From: Candidatus Poribacteria bacterium
GTDB lineage: Bacteria; Poribacteria; WGA-4E; UBA9662
Direction of reading: 5' to 3'
Length of the DNA stretch: 64,000 nucleotides
Assembly (NCBI GenBank): GCA_012963885.1
Contig: DTUY01000143.1
Span: 1 to 64,000 of the forward strand
Below the pieces are notes generated by a model. That model was not told the origin of the DNA, made no database searches, and worked only from the letters and a program-made list of their open reading frames with translations. Positions 1-8,694 of the stretch are shown one piece after another. The first letter of the stretch is position 1, and the number at the start of each line of letters is the position of its first letter. Position numbers and translations under genes: made by a program.

Positions 1-506
1 GCGATTGGGGAAAGATGGATATCCGGGTTTTGACCGAAGTTGGTTACTTTAGCCTTCTTCTTAATGAAAGAAAAATTGGGTTTGCCCGACGGTGCAGCCA
101 CCTCGAGATTTTCCCAATCAATATAAAGAAAGATACAGTCTCCTTTCCAAGCGTTGGCGGTATCAGGGCCTGGCGTGAATTTATCATCACGTACCGCAGC
201 CGCGAAGTAGAAATTATCTTTATCCCAAGCTGTAGACCATGTGACACTTATGTCATCTTTCCCTTTCCAATCAGCGTGGCCTCGCAGAATATCCTTCTTG
301 GAATCAAAGGCAATCCAGACTGCATACTTCCAGTCATCCAAATTACCATCAATCTTAGGAGGACTTGGTAAAACACCGGCAATTGCTTCACCGTGTTCAA
401 GGTCAAATTCAGCGCCATTTGCCTCAGGCAGAAAATCAGACCAAGCAAGAGAAAATGACATGAAAATAGTGCTAAGTAGCGCTAAACTAAAAATTATGGG
501 TTTCAC
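1..506 (-). CDS. Secreted CBM9-like domain protein (C-terminus beyond left edge)
   Basis: Partial gene whose 3' end lies outside the window. The start chosen is GTG at 506-504, preceded by an AGGAT-type ribosome binding site about 7 bases upstream; an in-frame ATG at 461 is the alternative. Residues 1-21 form a signal peptide with a likely cleavage after SLA. Residues 44-60 read GVLPSPPKIDGNLDDW, the typical opening of carbohydrate-binding family 9-like (DOMON-related) domains. Further on, WSTAWDKDNFYFAAAVRDD and the CIFLYIDW strand also fit that fold. The visible 168 residues cover most of one CBM9-like domain. Such proteins are exported and bind sugars or sit at the surface; what follows the domain cannot be seen. 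Exact role unknown. Confidence 0.75.
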   Translation of the reverse strand, partial: MKPIIFSLALLSTIFMSFSLAWSDFLPEANGAEFDLEHGEAIAGVLPSPPKIDGNLDDWKYAVWIAFDSKKDILRGHADWKGKDDISVTWSTAWDKDNFYFAAAVRDDKFTPGPDTANAWKGDCIFLYIDWENLEVAAPSGKPNFSFIKKKAKVTNFGQNPDIHLSPI

Positions 507-749
507 GTAACCATCCTAAAACATAATTTCACTTTAAACATTAAACTTCCTACTATTTTATTATATATGATATGGTTGTGGAGTGCTGTTTTTTTGTATA
601 TTCCTGATTGAAAAAACATTCGGCTATATTACTATGATGAGATCGAATCATAGATGTTTTTTTAGTTGCAGAAAGCCAAGATACGATCTCTACGCTAGAA
701 AATGCATGTACAGCAAGAAAATGGGGTATAGATTAAAAGTCGCTAGAAA

Positions 750-2048
750 ATGAACAGAGAGATTCTTCGGCTAGCAATTCCAAACATCATTAGCAATGTC
801 TCGGTGCCAATGCTAAGTGCTGTTGATCTCATGTTGATGGGACATTTATCAAAAGAACAGCATTTGGGGGCTGTCGCTGTTGGTGGAGTTGCCTTTAATG
901 TGATCTATTGGGGATTTGGGTTCCTCAGGATGAGCACAACTGGCATGACGGCGCAAGCCTATGGAGCCGATGACTCAGAACGATGTCTCTCAATTCTGAA
1001 GGTCGCTTTGCTTTTTGCCTTCATAAGCAGCCTACTGCTCATCATTTCCTATCCAATTATTGTTGAGATCATTTTCTTGTTGATCGAAGCCAGCTCCGAA
1101 GTAGAGCAATTAGCCAAAGTATACTTTCGTATCTGTATCTTTGCAGTACCCGCAACCTTAGCACTTCACGCATTTCACGGCTGGTTTTTAGGCATGCAAA
1201 ATGCCCGGCACCCAATGATCTTGGCTATCACTGTAAATAGTGTGAACATCGTACTGAGTGTATTATTTGTTAAAGTCTTTCAAATGAGATCGGATGGTGT
1301 AGCACTTGGCACAGCATGTGCACAATATTTTGGTTTGTTTTTGGCTATTGTATTGTTTCTATATCGTTATCGCAAGCTCTTGGGAAATGCACTTTCGTTA
1401 GTGGCTTTAGATCTATCGATTTTGCGTCAGTTTTTGATAATCAGTCGTGATATTTTCATTCGAACACTGTGCTTAGTTTTGAGTCATGCTTTCTTTACCT
1501 CGAAATCGGCATTGATTAGTGACGCCGTTCTGGCTGTAAACGCCATCTTGCTCCAGTTCATTATATTTGTAGCTTATGCTGTTGATGGCTTCGCTTTTGC
1601 CACCGAAAGTTTAGTTGGAAAATACAAAGGCGCTCTTGATTATATCAATCTCAAATTAGCAGTAAAATATGCCTTTGCATGGGCATACATTTTTGGTTGC
1701 ATCTTTAGTTTAACATTTCTGGTCGTTGGTGAGAATATACTTCGTTTATTCACGAATCAAGAAGTAATAATTACTCAGGCAATACCGTATATGATATGGG
1801 TCGTGTTAGCTCCTATCATTAATATTGCGCCATATATCTGGGATGGCGTCTTTCTGGGAGCAACTGCCACTCCAATTATGAGAAATGCCATGATTTGTTC
1901 GACGCTATGCATATTTTTGCCATCCTATTATTTGTTTATTCCATATGGCAACCATGGTCTTTGGTTTTCATTGACCCTGTTGAACATTGCTCGTGGAATT
2001 TCATTGTCCTTATTAGCTCCTAAACATATTTTTAAATATTCCTCATAA
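750..2048 (+). CDS. MATE family efflux transporter (DinF-like)
   Basis: 432-residue polytopic inner-membrane protein of the usual MATE length, with about 12 hydrophobic segments arranged as two MatE halves. The opening (MNREILRLAIPNIISNVSVP followed by a segment with VDLMLMGHL) and the GMTAQAYGA motif near residue 70 are typical of the DinF branch. MATE proteins export cationic drugs or metabolites in exchange for Na+ or H+. The substrate cannot be inferred here. The ribosome binding site is weak. A methyltransferase gene starts 7 bases after the stop, so the two are probably cotranscribed. Confidence 0.9.
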   Translation: MNREILRLAIPNIISNVSVPMLSAVDLMLMGHLSKEQHLGAVAVGGVAFNVIYWGFGFLRMSTTGMTAQAYGADDSERCLSILKVALLFAFISSLLLIISYPIIVEIIFLLIEASSEVEQLAKVYFRICIFAVPATLALHAFHGWFLGMQNARHPMILAITVNSVNIVLSVLFVKVFQMRSDGVALGTACAQYFGLFLAIVLFLYRYRKLLGNALSLVALDLSILRQFLIISRDIFIRTLCLVLSHAFFTSKSALISDAVLAVNAILLQFIIFVAYAVDGFAFATESLVGKYKGALDYINLKLAVKYAFAWAYIFGCIFSLTFLVVGENILRLFTNQEVIITQAIPYMIWVVLAPIINIAPYIWDGVFLGATATPIMRNAMICSTLCIFLPSYYLFIPYGNHGLWFSLTLLNIARGISLSLLAPKHIFKYSS

Positions 2049-2055
2049 TTTCAGT

Positions 2056-2679
2056 ATGAAAGAACTAAAACCGGAATTTTTCTCTCGCATTGATGAGAGC
2101 AACGATGAACTGTTTTATCAAGTGCCGCGTATGGTGAAACATATTGATGAAAATGCTTGTTTAGCAATTGAAAATTTCTATGATGATGTTTTGCCCTCGG
2201 GAAGAACCATTTTAGACCTAATGAGTAGCACATTTTCCCATTTCCCTATTCGCATGTCAAAGGAATGTGTTATCGGTTTGGGGATGAATAATGTTGAAAT
2301 GGATGCTAATCCGATATTGACTTCATGTGTTGTACACAATCTAAACTGTGAGCCAGTATTGCCGTTTGGAGCTAACAGATTTGGAGCAGTTGTTGTCACC
2401 GTATCAATTCAATATCTTACTCAGCCAGTAGAGGTTTTTCGGCAGGTTCATCGCGTTCTCGATACCTCAGGATTTTTGATCGTCGCCTTTTCAAACCGAA
2501 CGTTTCCGACTAAAGCGGTAGCAATATGGCGTGCTGTACCTGCTAGCCAGCATCAACAACTTGTTGAATACTATTTCGATCTGGCTGGCGGTTATGAAAA
2601 CGTACAATTTCTTAATATTACACCGAAATATATAGGCTATACCGACCCTGTATATGTGGTCATGGGTCAAAAAAGTTAA
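2056..2679 (+). CDS. Class I SAM-dependent methyltransferase-like protein
   Basis: 207 residues with a Methyltransf_11-like Rossmann core: strand 1 TILDLMSS (about 51-58), a second strand VIGLGMNN (72-79), the substrate-side strand and helix AVVVTVSIQYLTQP (111-124), and VLDTSGFLIVAFSNR (134-148). The usual GxGxG loop after strand 1 is replaced by MSSTFSHFP, so SAM binding is likely but the motif is atypical. It lies 7 bases downstream of the MATE exporter, which suggests one transcript. Substrate unknown. Confidence 0.7.
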   Translation: MKELKPEFFSRIDESNDELFYQVPRMVKHIDENACLAIENFYDDVLPSGRTILDLMSSTFSHFPIRMSKECVIGLGMNNVEMDANPILTSCVVHNLNCEPVLPFGANRFGAVVVTVSIQYLTQPVEVFRQVHRVLDTSGFLIVAFSNRTFPTKAVAIWRAVPASQHQQLVEYYFDLAGGYENVQFLNITPKYIGYTDPVYVVMGQKS

Positions 2680-2778
2680 GAGAGTCTACTTTATAATATA
2701 CTTAAAGGTGGGCTCTGTGATAAAATCAGTTTAAGTAATTTTAAATAAAATTCTGAATGAGTTTAGGTCATAGAATAA

Positions 2779-3795
2779 ATGGATCGGATTCGAATTGCCT
2801 TCATCGGTTGCGGTGGAATGTCATCGCAATTGCAAAGATGCATTCCAATGATACCTGAGTTCAACTTTATAGCCACCTGCGATTTAGTAGAGGAACGAGC
2901 ACAATCAAACGCAAGGAAATTTGGCGCTTTGCGACACTACACCAACTATGATCAGATGCTCGGCGACGAAGAGTTGGATGCTGTTGCTGTGGTCGGTCGA
3001 CCTGAGGATAAATTACATCGTGATATTGGGATCGAATGTTTGGAACGCGGCTATCACATTTACGTTGAGAAACCACCTGCAACAACTGTAGAAGGCGCAA
3101 AAAGTTTGGTGGATGCATCAGTTCGAACTGGGAAAACGGGGATGGTTGGAACCATGTGGAGGCACGCTCCTGCTCACCAAATGGCAAAAAGGCTGATTGA
3201 GGAGGATGATTTCGGACGTGTTTGCCAATACCATACACGCTACTTGGCGCCATCTCCACGTATACATTCGTCTGATGCACCCTTTGCTTGGCCTTTTATG
3301 TTAGATCAAGCAATTCATCCGACGGACTGTATGCGATTTTTTATGGGACCGGTTAACGATGTATTTTCATTTGATGGTACGGATACAGATACAGGAACTG
3401 TTTCAATCAGTGTCAATTTGCGTTATGCCAACGGAGCGGTTGGTACCATGACGTTGGGCATTGGTCCGGTTCTGGAAGCAATGGTGTATGTTAAAGGCTC
3501 AAATAATCAGGCAATCCAAGTACTTGAAACCCGCAAACTTCGTCGATATCGAGTTCCAACATGGTCAGGACAAGGTGGTGGTTACGCGGACACACCGACG
3601 GAGGAATGGGACCTCAACACGGCATTCCACAGCATTGGCCGCCCTGGTTATCTCGAGGAGATGCAACATTGGGCGAAATCCTTGCTCCAAGGAGTCCAGC
3701 CTGAAGCTAGTTTGGAAGATGCCTGCCAAAGTATGAAAGTATTAAAGGCAATTAGTGATAGCATTGAAACTGGAACGGTGATAAGTTTATCTTGA
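2779..3795 (+). CDS. Gfo/Idh/MocA family NAD(P)-dependent oxidoreductase
   Basis: 338 residues. The N-terminal Rossmann domain begins IRIAFIGCGGMS (residues 4-15, dinucleotide-binding GxGxxx) and carries the family hallmark EKPP at 97-100, the Lys-Pro pair that contacts nicotinamide and substrate. The C-terminal half (from about 125) is the alpha/beta GFO_IDH_MocA_C domain, with AIHPTD near 178-183 as a probable catalytic His/Asp region. Family members oxidise or reduce sugars, inositols or related polyols. It heads a run of same-strand genes (PhyH oxygenase, amidohydrolase) that looks like a degradation cassette. Specific substrate unknown. Confidence 0.88.
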   Translation: MDRIRIAFIGCGGMSSQLQRCIPMIPEFNFIATCDLVEERAQSNARKFGALRHYTNYDQMLGDEELDAVAVVGRPEDKLHRDIGIECLERGYHIYVEKPPATTVEGAKSLVDASVRTGKTGMVGTMWRHAPAHQMAKRLIEEDDFGRVCQYHTRYLAPSPRIHSSDAPFAWPFMLDQAIHPTDCMRFFMGPVNDVFSFDGTDTDTGTVSISVNLRYANGAVGTMTLGIGPVLEAMVYVKGSNNQAIQVLETRKLRRYRVPTWSGQGGGYADTPTEEWDLNTAFHSIGRPGYLEEMQHWAKSLLQGVQPEASLEDACQSMKVLKAISDSIETGTVISLS

Positions 3796-3833
3796 AATCA
3801 AATGCTGAGGATAAACTGATATGAGGTTGAATA

Positions 3834-4559
3834 ATGGTTAGACCGACTGCTGAGCAACAAAAACAATGGAATGATGAAGGATACTTAGTTTTCGAAAAAG
3901 CTATTCAAGATGATAATCTTAAACGATTACAAGATGCATTTGATCACTGGTCAGTTGTTTGCAAGGAAGACTGGCTCAACCGGGTTGAGGCAGGTGAAAA
4001 TCCCGCCACTTTTTATGATATACCTGATCCTTTTGCCAAAGATGAAATATTCATTGATCTTGTCGATTATCCTAGTTACTATGGGACATTAATGACTTTT
4101 ACTGATGATCAACTGATACTGCTTGGACCGCAAGTACGAACCCTTCCACCGTGGCCGGTAAGCTATACCAGTTGGCATTCAGATGTGCCCTTTAGCAATC
4201 CATTGCATATTAAAGTTCAGATCTACGTCCATGATGTCCTACCGGGATCTGGCGAATTCGCTTTTGTCCCAGGAAGCCACAAACCAGACAGCGGTCCATA
4301 TCCGAAAGTCAAGTGGTCAAGGAGCATGCCGGGACACAAAGCTTTTCCAGGTCAAGCAGGTACAGCCATCGTTTTCAATTCCTACGGTTGGCATACCAGT
4401 ATGGATAGCCAAACCGATGCCATCCGAAAGTCGATCATTCTCATCTACGAGAAATCAACGCCGAATCGAATTGGTCCTGGCACATTTGCCTCTATCTCCA
4501 GTTGCTGTGTGACACCGCAACGGCGCAGACTTTTTAGTTTGGAGGCATATGACACCTAA
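3834..4559 (+). CDS. Phytanoyl-CoA dioxygenase (PhyH) family oxygenase
   Basis: 241 residues. Fe(II)/2-oxoglutarate-dependent oxygenase with the facial triad H115-x-D117 (in TSWHSDVPF) and H187 (in YGWHTSM), plus the 2-oxoglutarate-binding Arg198. The VPGSHKPD loop (146-152) is typical of PhyH proteins. The family hydroxylates or demethylates small molecules; here the target is presumably a small carbon or nitrogen compound handled with the neighbouring oxidoreductase and amidohydrolase. Its last 11 bases overlap the next gene, which supports translational coupling. Confidence 0.88.
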   Translation: MVRPTAEQQKQWNDEGYLVFEKAIQDDNLKRLQDAFDHWSVVCKEDWLNRVEAGENPATFYDIPDPFAKDEIFIDLVDYPSYYGTLMTFTDDQLILLGPQVRTLPPWPVSYTSWHSDVPFSNPLHIKVQIYVHDVLPGSGEFAFVPGSHKPDSGPYPKVKWSRSMPGHKAFPGQAGTAIVFNSYGWHTSMDSQTDAIRKSIILIYEKSTPNRIGPGTFASISSCCVTPQRRRLFSLEAYDT

Positions 4560-5451
4560 AATTGATTCACACGGCCATGTATTTGCTGCGGCTTCAACGG
4601 AATTCCCAAGAGAGGTCAGCCAGTTAATTCCTGCAGACCGCGAAGAACCTGTCGAGAAGTTATTGGCAGAGATGGAGAGTAATCGGGTTGATCAGGCGGT
4701 ATTGGTGCAAACTGGTGGCAACGACATAGCATCTCATGCCTATCTGTTACACTGTTTAAAATCTTACCCTCAGCATTTCTTAGGCATTGGACTTATTCCT
4801 CAGGATGTCACCGACGTGGCGCCACACATGGATAAATTGGCGGGTAATTCGGCAATTGTTGGATTTCGACTTTCTTCATTGGGAGGACCAAGGGACCCGT
4901 TTGTACCAATTGATATCAGGGAATTCAAGGCATTTCCTATCTGGGAGCATGCAGCCGAAAGAGATTACGTCCTTTGGCTGTATCTTCACGCCATCGATGC
5001 ACAACTGATTCCATATTTACTGGAAGAGTTTCCACAGGTTCGAGTTGTAATAAATCATCTTGGTATCTGCCCCGGACAAGGGAAGTTCTCCATTGATCAA
5101 GATGGTCGTCCACAAGTCGAAACGCCTGCGTACAATCCCGCTTTCCACACCACACATCGGCTAGCCCGATATGAGAATGTTATGATACATCTGTCAGGCC
5201 AATACGCTTTTAGTAAAGAAGATTATCCGTACCGAGATCTGGCTGGCTGGCACCGAAGCCTGCTAGGAACATATGGTGCAGAAAGACTCATGTGGGCAAC
5301 TGATTTTCCTTGGATTTTTAATAATCCTGGTTATGGAAAAATGTCGCAAATTATTGGCGAATTGTTGCCTGATCTATCTGAGTACGAATACAATCAAATC
5401 GGGGGCGGAAATACCCGGAAATTTCTTAGGTTTCCTGATTATCTTGATTAA
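4549..5451 (+). CDS. Amidohydrolase family protein (Amidohydro_2 type)
   Basis: 300 residues. The start at 4549 follows a clear GGAGG ribosome binding site that lies inside the upstream PhyH gene. Metal-ligand positions of the TIM-barrel amidohydrolase family are visible: HxH in KIDSHGHVF (H8, H10), H147 in LYLHA, H170 in VINHLG, and D252 in WATDFPW. Relatives in the 2-pyrone-4,6-dicarboxylate lactonase/decarboxylase branch hydrolyse lactones or decarboxylate small acids. With the oxidoreductase and PhyH gene it plausibly completes one degradation pathway; the substrate is unknown. Confidence 0.87.
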   Translation: MTPKIDSHGHVFAAASTEFPREVSQLIPADREEPVEKLLAEMESNRVDQAVLVQTGGNDIASHAYLLHCLKSYPQHFLGIGLIPQDVTDVAPHMDKLAGNSAIVGFRLSSLGGPRDPFVPIDIREFKAFPIWEHAAERDYVLWLYLHAIDAQLIPYLLEEFPQVRVVINHLGICPGQGKFSIDQDGRPQVETPAYNPAFHTTHRLARYENVMIHLSGQYAFSKEDYPYRDLAGWHRSLLGTYGAERLMWATDFPWIFNNPGYGKMSQIIGELLPDLSEYEYNQIGGGNTRKFLRFPDYLD

Positions 5452-5476
5452 ACACTGTTCTCTCTATTTGTATCTG

Positions 5477-6457
5477 ATGCCGAAAAGCACGACACTTTTC
5501 ATGTCTTTGGTTTTTGTCGCACTGATTGGTTTTATAGGGTGCAGCCAAGATAATGAGGAAATGCGAGCCATTCATTGGGAAGAAGTTACTTGGAAGGATG
5601 GATCCAAAATGTTGCGAATTCCTTTCGGGTCTTTTGAAATGGGAGATCAATTTAATGATGGGCCGATTTATGAAAAACCGGTTCATACCGTTGAGCTTTC
5701 ATCTTTTTACATTGATGTTTATGAGATAACCAATGCCCAATATAGTAAATTCATCAATGAGGCAGGATATAAAGAACCGACTTTTTGGGAAGATCCTGAC
5801 TTCAATGCGCCCGATCAACCGGTGGTGGGCGTGACCTGGTATGATGCCATGAGTTATGCCATTTGGGCTGGAAAAAGACTGCCGACTGAAGCGGAATGGG
5901 CGTACGCAGCCCGTGGGGGACAAATTGATAAGAAGTTTCCTTGGGGTAGCGGCAAACCAGATATACCAGACGTAGATGGGAATTATATAACCAGCCAGTA
6001 TGTTGGAATTAATGGATCAGCAGACGGTTATCGTTATACGGCACCAGTGGGTAGCTTTCCTCCTAATGGCTATGGTTTGTATGACATGGCAGGTAATGCC
6101 CGAGAGTGGTGTATGGATGAATACGATGATTTCTACTTCCTTGAAATTAGTCAAAAAGCCAGTTTGTTAAAGAACCCTTTGTCTGGATATGATCACCTGA
6201 TTGAATTAATTACTGGAGAGATTGGTGTTGATGGTTTCATCGTTCAAAGTCAAGAACGGAAAAAGCAAGAGAATAAAAATATGTTGCAACCCCATGTCTT
6301 ACGTGGTGGGTGCTGGTACTTTAAATGGTATGGGTTACGTGTTGCGCTTCGCAACAAGCAATCCCCGGACAAGGCTGACAACAAAATTGGGTTTCGATGC
6401 GTTCGATCATATGATCCGGTTGAGGAGATTAAATGGAACGTTGAACCGGAAGATTAA
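5477..6457 (+). CDS. SUMF1/FGE-like domain lipoprotein, probably not a formylglycine-generating enzyme
   Basis: The reading frame is open from 5273, but the ATG at 5477 is chosen because it begins a lipoprotein-type signal (MPKSTTLF, hydrophobic core, FIGC lipobox) and avoids a long overlap with the amidohydrolase gene. The mature part is an FGE-sulfatase (SUMF1) domain: IPFGSFEMGD, the PVVGVTWYDAMSYAIWAGK segment, LPTEAEWAYAARGG, GLYDMAGNAREWC and the end NKIGFRCVRS. Genuine formylglycine-generating enzymes have two active-site cysteines just after the RGG near the C-terminus; here the segment is RGGCWYFKWYGLRVALR, which is shorter and lacks that pair. It is more likely a binding or structural SUMF1-like protein tethered to a membrane. 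Confidence 0.82.
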   Translation: MPKSTTLFMSLVFVALIGFIGCSQDNEEMRAIHWEEVTWKDGSKMLRIPFGSFEMGDQFNDGPIYEKPVHTVELSSFYIDVYEITNAQYSKFINEAGYKEPTFWEDPDFNAPDQPVVGVTWYDAMSYAIWAGKRLPTEAEWAYAARGGQIDKKFPWGSGKPDIPDVDGNYITSQYVGINGSADGYRYTAPVGSFPPNGYGLYDMAGNAREWCMDEYDDFYFLEISQKASLLKNPLSGYDHLIELITGEIGVDGFIVQSQERKKQENKNMLQPHVLRGGCWYFKWYGLRVALRNKQSPDKADNKIGFRCVRSYDPVEEIKWNVEPED

Positions 6458-6566
6458 AAAAACATCGAGTGATAGTATAATCGTGTTGAAGCCTTTTGTA
6501 TGATCAATCTCTATCATATTAACTGTTGTATGCTATAATCCCTGCCAAGATAAGGAGAAATAAAGG

Positions 6567-7745
6567 ATGTATTTTATAGGCGAGGAAGAACAACAAGCCG
6601 TCCTAGAAGTTGTAAAATCAGGTGGCCTTTGCCGATATGGACCGGCAGAATCCAAAGTTACTGCGTTTGAAAATGGCATCACAGAAAAATTTAACGTCGA
6701 ATATGCGTTGGCTACCAACGGTGGAACTTCTTCTTTAATTGTTGCACTTTATGCGGCAGGTATTGGTCTTGGAGATGAGGTCATCGTTTCCGCTTACACT
6801 TGGATTGCAACTCCTGCGTCAGTAGTGATTGCCAATTCGGTTCCTGTCATAGCTGAGATTGACAATTCACTGACAATCGATCCGAACGATATCGAAGCTA
6901 AAATAACCCCACGAACAAAAGCTATCATACCTGTTCACATGATTGGAGTTCCATCTAATATGGAAGCGATCAAAACCATTGCCGAAAAACACAACCTGAT
7001 GGTAATCGAGGATTGCGCACAGGCAATTGGGGCAGGTTTCAAAGGAGCTCGACTCGGTACGCACGGTGATATAGGGTGCTTCAGCCTACAGCAGAGCAAG
7101 ATCATCACCACTGGAGAAGGAGGTATTGTCATTACCAACAATGAGGAATTGCATGATAGAGCACGGATGATTCACGACGGTGGCAATTTGTGGGGAATTT
7201 CCAAGCATACTAGTGCTTTTTTTCCCGGGATGAATTTTCGGATGGACGAAGTGCGAGGCGCAATCGCATCAGTACAATTGACCCGTCTTGATGGATTCAT
7301 CGAGAATATGAGAATCCGAAAGCACAAGCTACGTGAAGCTATTGCTGACGTTGACGGTATTGAGTTGCGAAAGATCCACGATGAAAGTGGTGATGCCTCG
7401 ACAACCATGGTGTTTTTTCTTCCTACTCCTGATTTGGCACGCAAGTTTGGTGAAGTAATGGGGAAATATGGTGTTCCCGCTGGAGCAATGTACACGCACG
7501 GTAATGGTGACAAGCATGTTTATCCTGGCTGGGATTATATCCTGCAAAAGAAAACCTATCACCCAAACGGCTTGCCGTACACATACCCTGCCTATGGGGA
7601 CATTCAATACTCAGATCGCATGTGTCCAAAGACATTAGACTATCTTGGTCGAGCAATCTGCATTGGCATTGGCCATGAAATGAGTGATGAAACTATCGAC
7701 AAAGTAGCAAATGCCATTAGATCCGCGGCCAAAGACACGCTTTAG
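6567..7745 (+). CDS. DegT/DnrJ/EryC1/StrS family PLP-dependent aminotransferase
   Basis: 392 residues, normal for the family. The PLP-binding lysine is K178 in CFSLQQSKIITTGEGG, and D149 in VIEDCAQAIGA contacts the pyridine nitrogen. The N-terminal NGGTSSLIVAL phosphate-binding region is also present. These fold-type I enzymes transaminate keto-sugars or related cyclitols using glutamate or glutamine. A purine-rich ribosome binding site (AAGGAG-like) precedes the ATG. It follows the SUMF1-like gene by about 110 bases and may belong to the same cassette. The long C-terminal region with tyrosine-rich insertions (about 310-350) resembles inosamine-type aminotransferases, but the substrate is not certain. 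Confidence 0.88.
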   Translation: MYFIGEEEQQAVLEVVKSGGLCRYGPAESKVTAFENGITEKFNVEYALATNGGTSSLIVALYAAGIGLGDEVIVSAYTWIATPASVVIANSVPVIAEIDNSLTIDPNDIEAKITPRTKAIIPVHMIGVPSNMEAIKTIAEKHNLMVIEDCAQAIGAGFKGARLGTHGDIGCFSLQQSKIITTGEGGIVITNNEELHDRARMIHDGGNLWGISKHTSAFFPGMNFRMDEVRGAIASVQLTRLDGFIENMRIRKHKLREAIADVDGIELRKIHDESGDASTTMVFFLPTPDLARKFGEVMGKYGVPAGAMYTHGNGDKHVYPGWDYILQKKTYHPNGLPYTYPAYGDIQYSDRMCPKTLDYLGRAICIGIGHEMSDETIDKVANAIRSAAKDTL

Positions 7746-8088
7746 TTTAACTATAATTAACCTTGGATAAGTGCCTATTCAAACTCTTTTTTTATGTTAC
7801 ATATTATTGAACGTGTGTCATAGGAGGGAGAAGGCTCTGCAACTTACTTCGATTGATCTGTGCATTTCGTATCGGAAGGTAAAGAGTTAATTGCTGATGC
7901 AGTTCATGGTTCAGTGCCTCAATACTGTTAGACATTGGATGAGAAAGCTGGAAATCTAACACCACGCAACAAAAGATAAATTTCAGTTTGTTGTGGCTAT
8001 ACATATGAGTTCAGGCGTTCATGTGTCTAGATTAGCCTTGAGTTTTTTCCTGTGGTTGTGTTACTTTCATTCATCAGCTCACATTTTT
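7746..8088. other. Intergenic stretch without recognisable gene
   Basis: About 340 bases between the end of the aminotransferase gene and the 3' end of a broken reductase gene on the other strand. A 66-codon open frame on the minus strand (7804-8004) resembles no family and has no clear ribosome binding site. No tRNA-like structure or strong hairpin was seen. Confidence 0.4.
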
Positions 8089-8642
8089 TCACAATAAATC
8101 CACCGATTCTATGGCACCAGCAAGTCGGGTGGTTATCTCAGCTAGTTCGTGTAAACGCTCCTTCACTTCAGCAGAGGAAAGATACATCTCTTCTGTCCGG
8201 TCATTGGCGAAAGCTTCACCTGTAGCATAAACAAACCGTGGAACAATAAAACAACGGAAATCAAGCATCAAACTATTGGCAAGACTCATTATTGACATAT
8301 AACTTGATCTGCCACCTGCTCTGCACAAATGAAACCGACAACCTTTTTATTCTAGGCATCACCAGTCAATTCAATCAGATTTTTGGCTGCGGCATTCGCG
8401 TAGAAATTGTAAATTGGTACAGCTAGAATTACAGCAGAAGCTGTTTGAATAACCCCCGCCAGTTCTTGGGCTTGATTATTTCAGCGACCGGAGTTAACAT
8501 CGCGAAGTTCGATATTGTAATGACGTAAGTCATGAAGTTGAACTGTACTTCCCAACGATTCAATCTCTTTGATAATGTGGCGAGCCATAACATAAGATCT
8601 ACTAAGCGGGTGAAGTGAACAACTAATAACGGCAATGTTCAT
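8089..8642 (-). pseudogene. Broken NAD(P)H-dependent FMN reductase
   Basis: Read from the ATG at 8642, the sequence gives a clear flavodoxin-like reductase: MNIAVISCSLHPLSRSYV at the start, then AVPIYNFYANAAAKNLIELT in the middle and [17 protein letters not shown] near the C-terminus. The frame is interrupted by TGA (8481-8483), TAG (8352-8354, where relatives usually have Trp), and a frameshift around 8315-8325 where GCAGAGCA looks like a short duplication. The final 79 codons stay open in the new frame to a stop at 8089. The total length, about 184 codons, matches the intact family. Either a pseudogene or an error-rich stretch of sequence. It lies just downstream of a broken sulfatase gene on the same strand. 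Confidence 0.8.
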
Positions 8643-8694
8643 TTGGGGCCCTTTCAAACCTTTATCTGTTCCATCTGCCTTCAAGCCATCGTTC

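Noticed and set aside
15-371. Plus-strand open frame of 118 codons at the left edge
   Set aside because: It is the antisense of a convincing secreted CBM9-like gene on the minus strand, which has a signal peptide, ribosome binding site and clear domain motifs.
5273-5476. Upstream extension of the SUMF1-like frame
   Set aside because: It overlaps the amidohydrolase gene and would bury the lipoprotein signal that starts at 5477.
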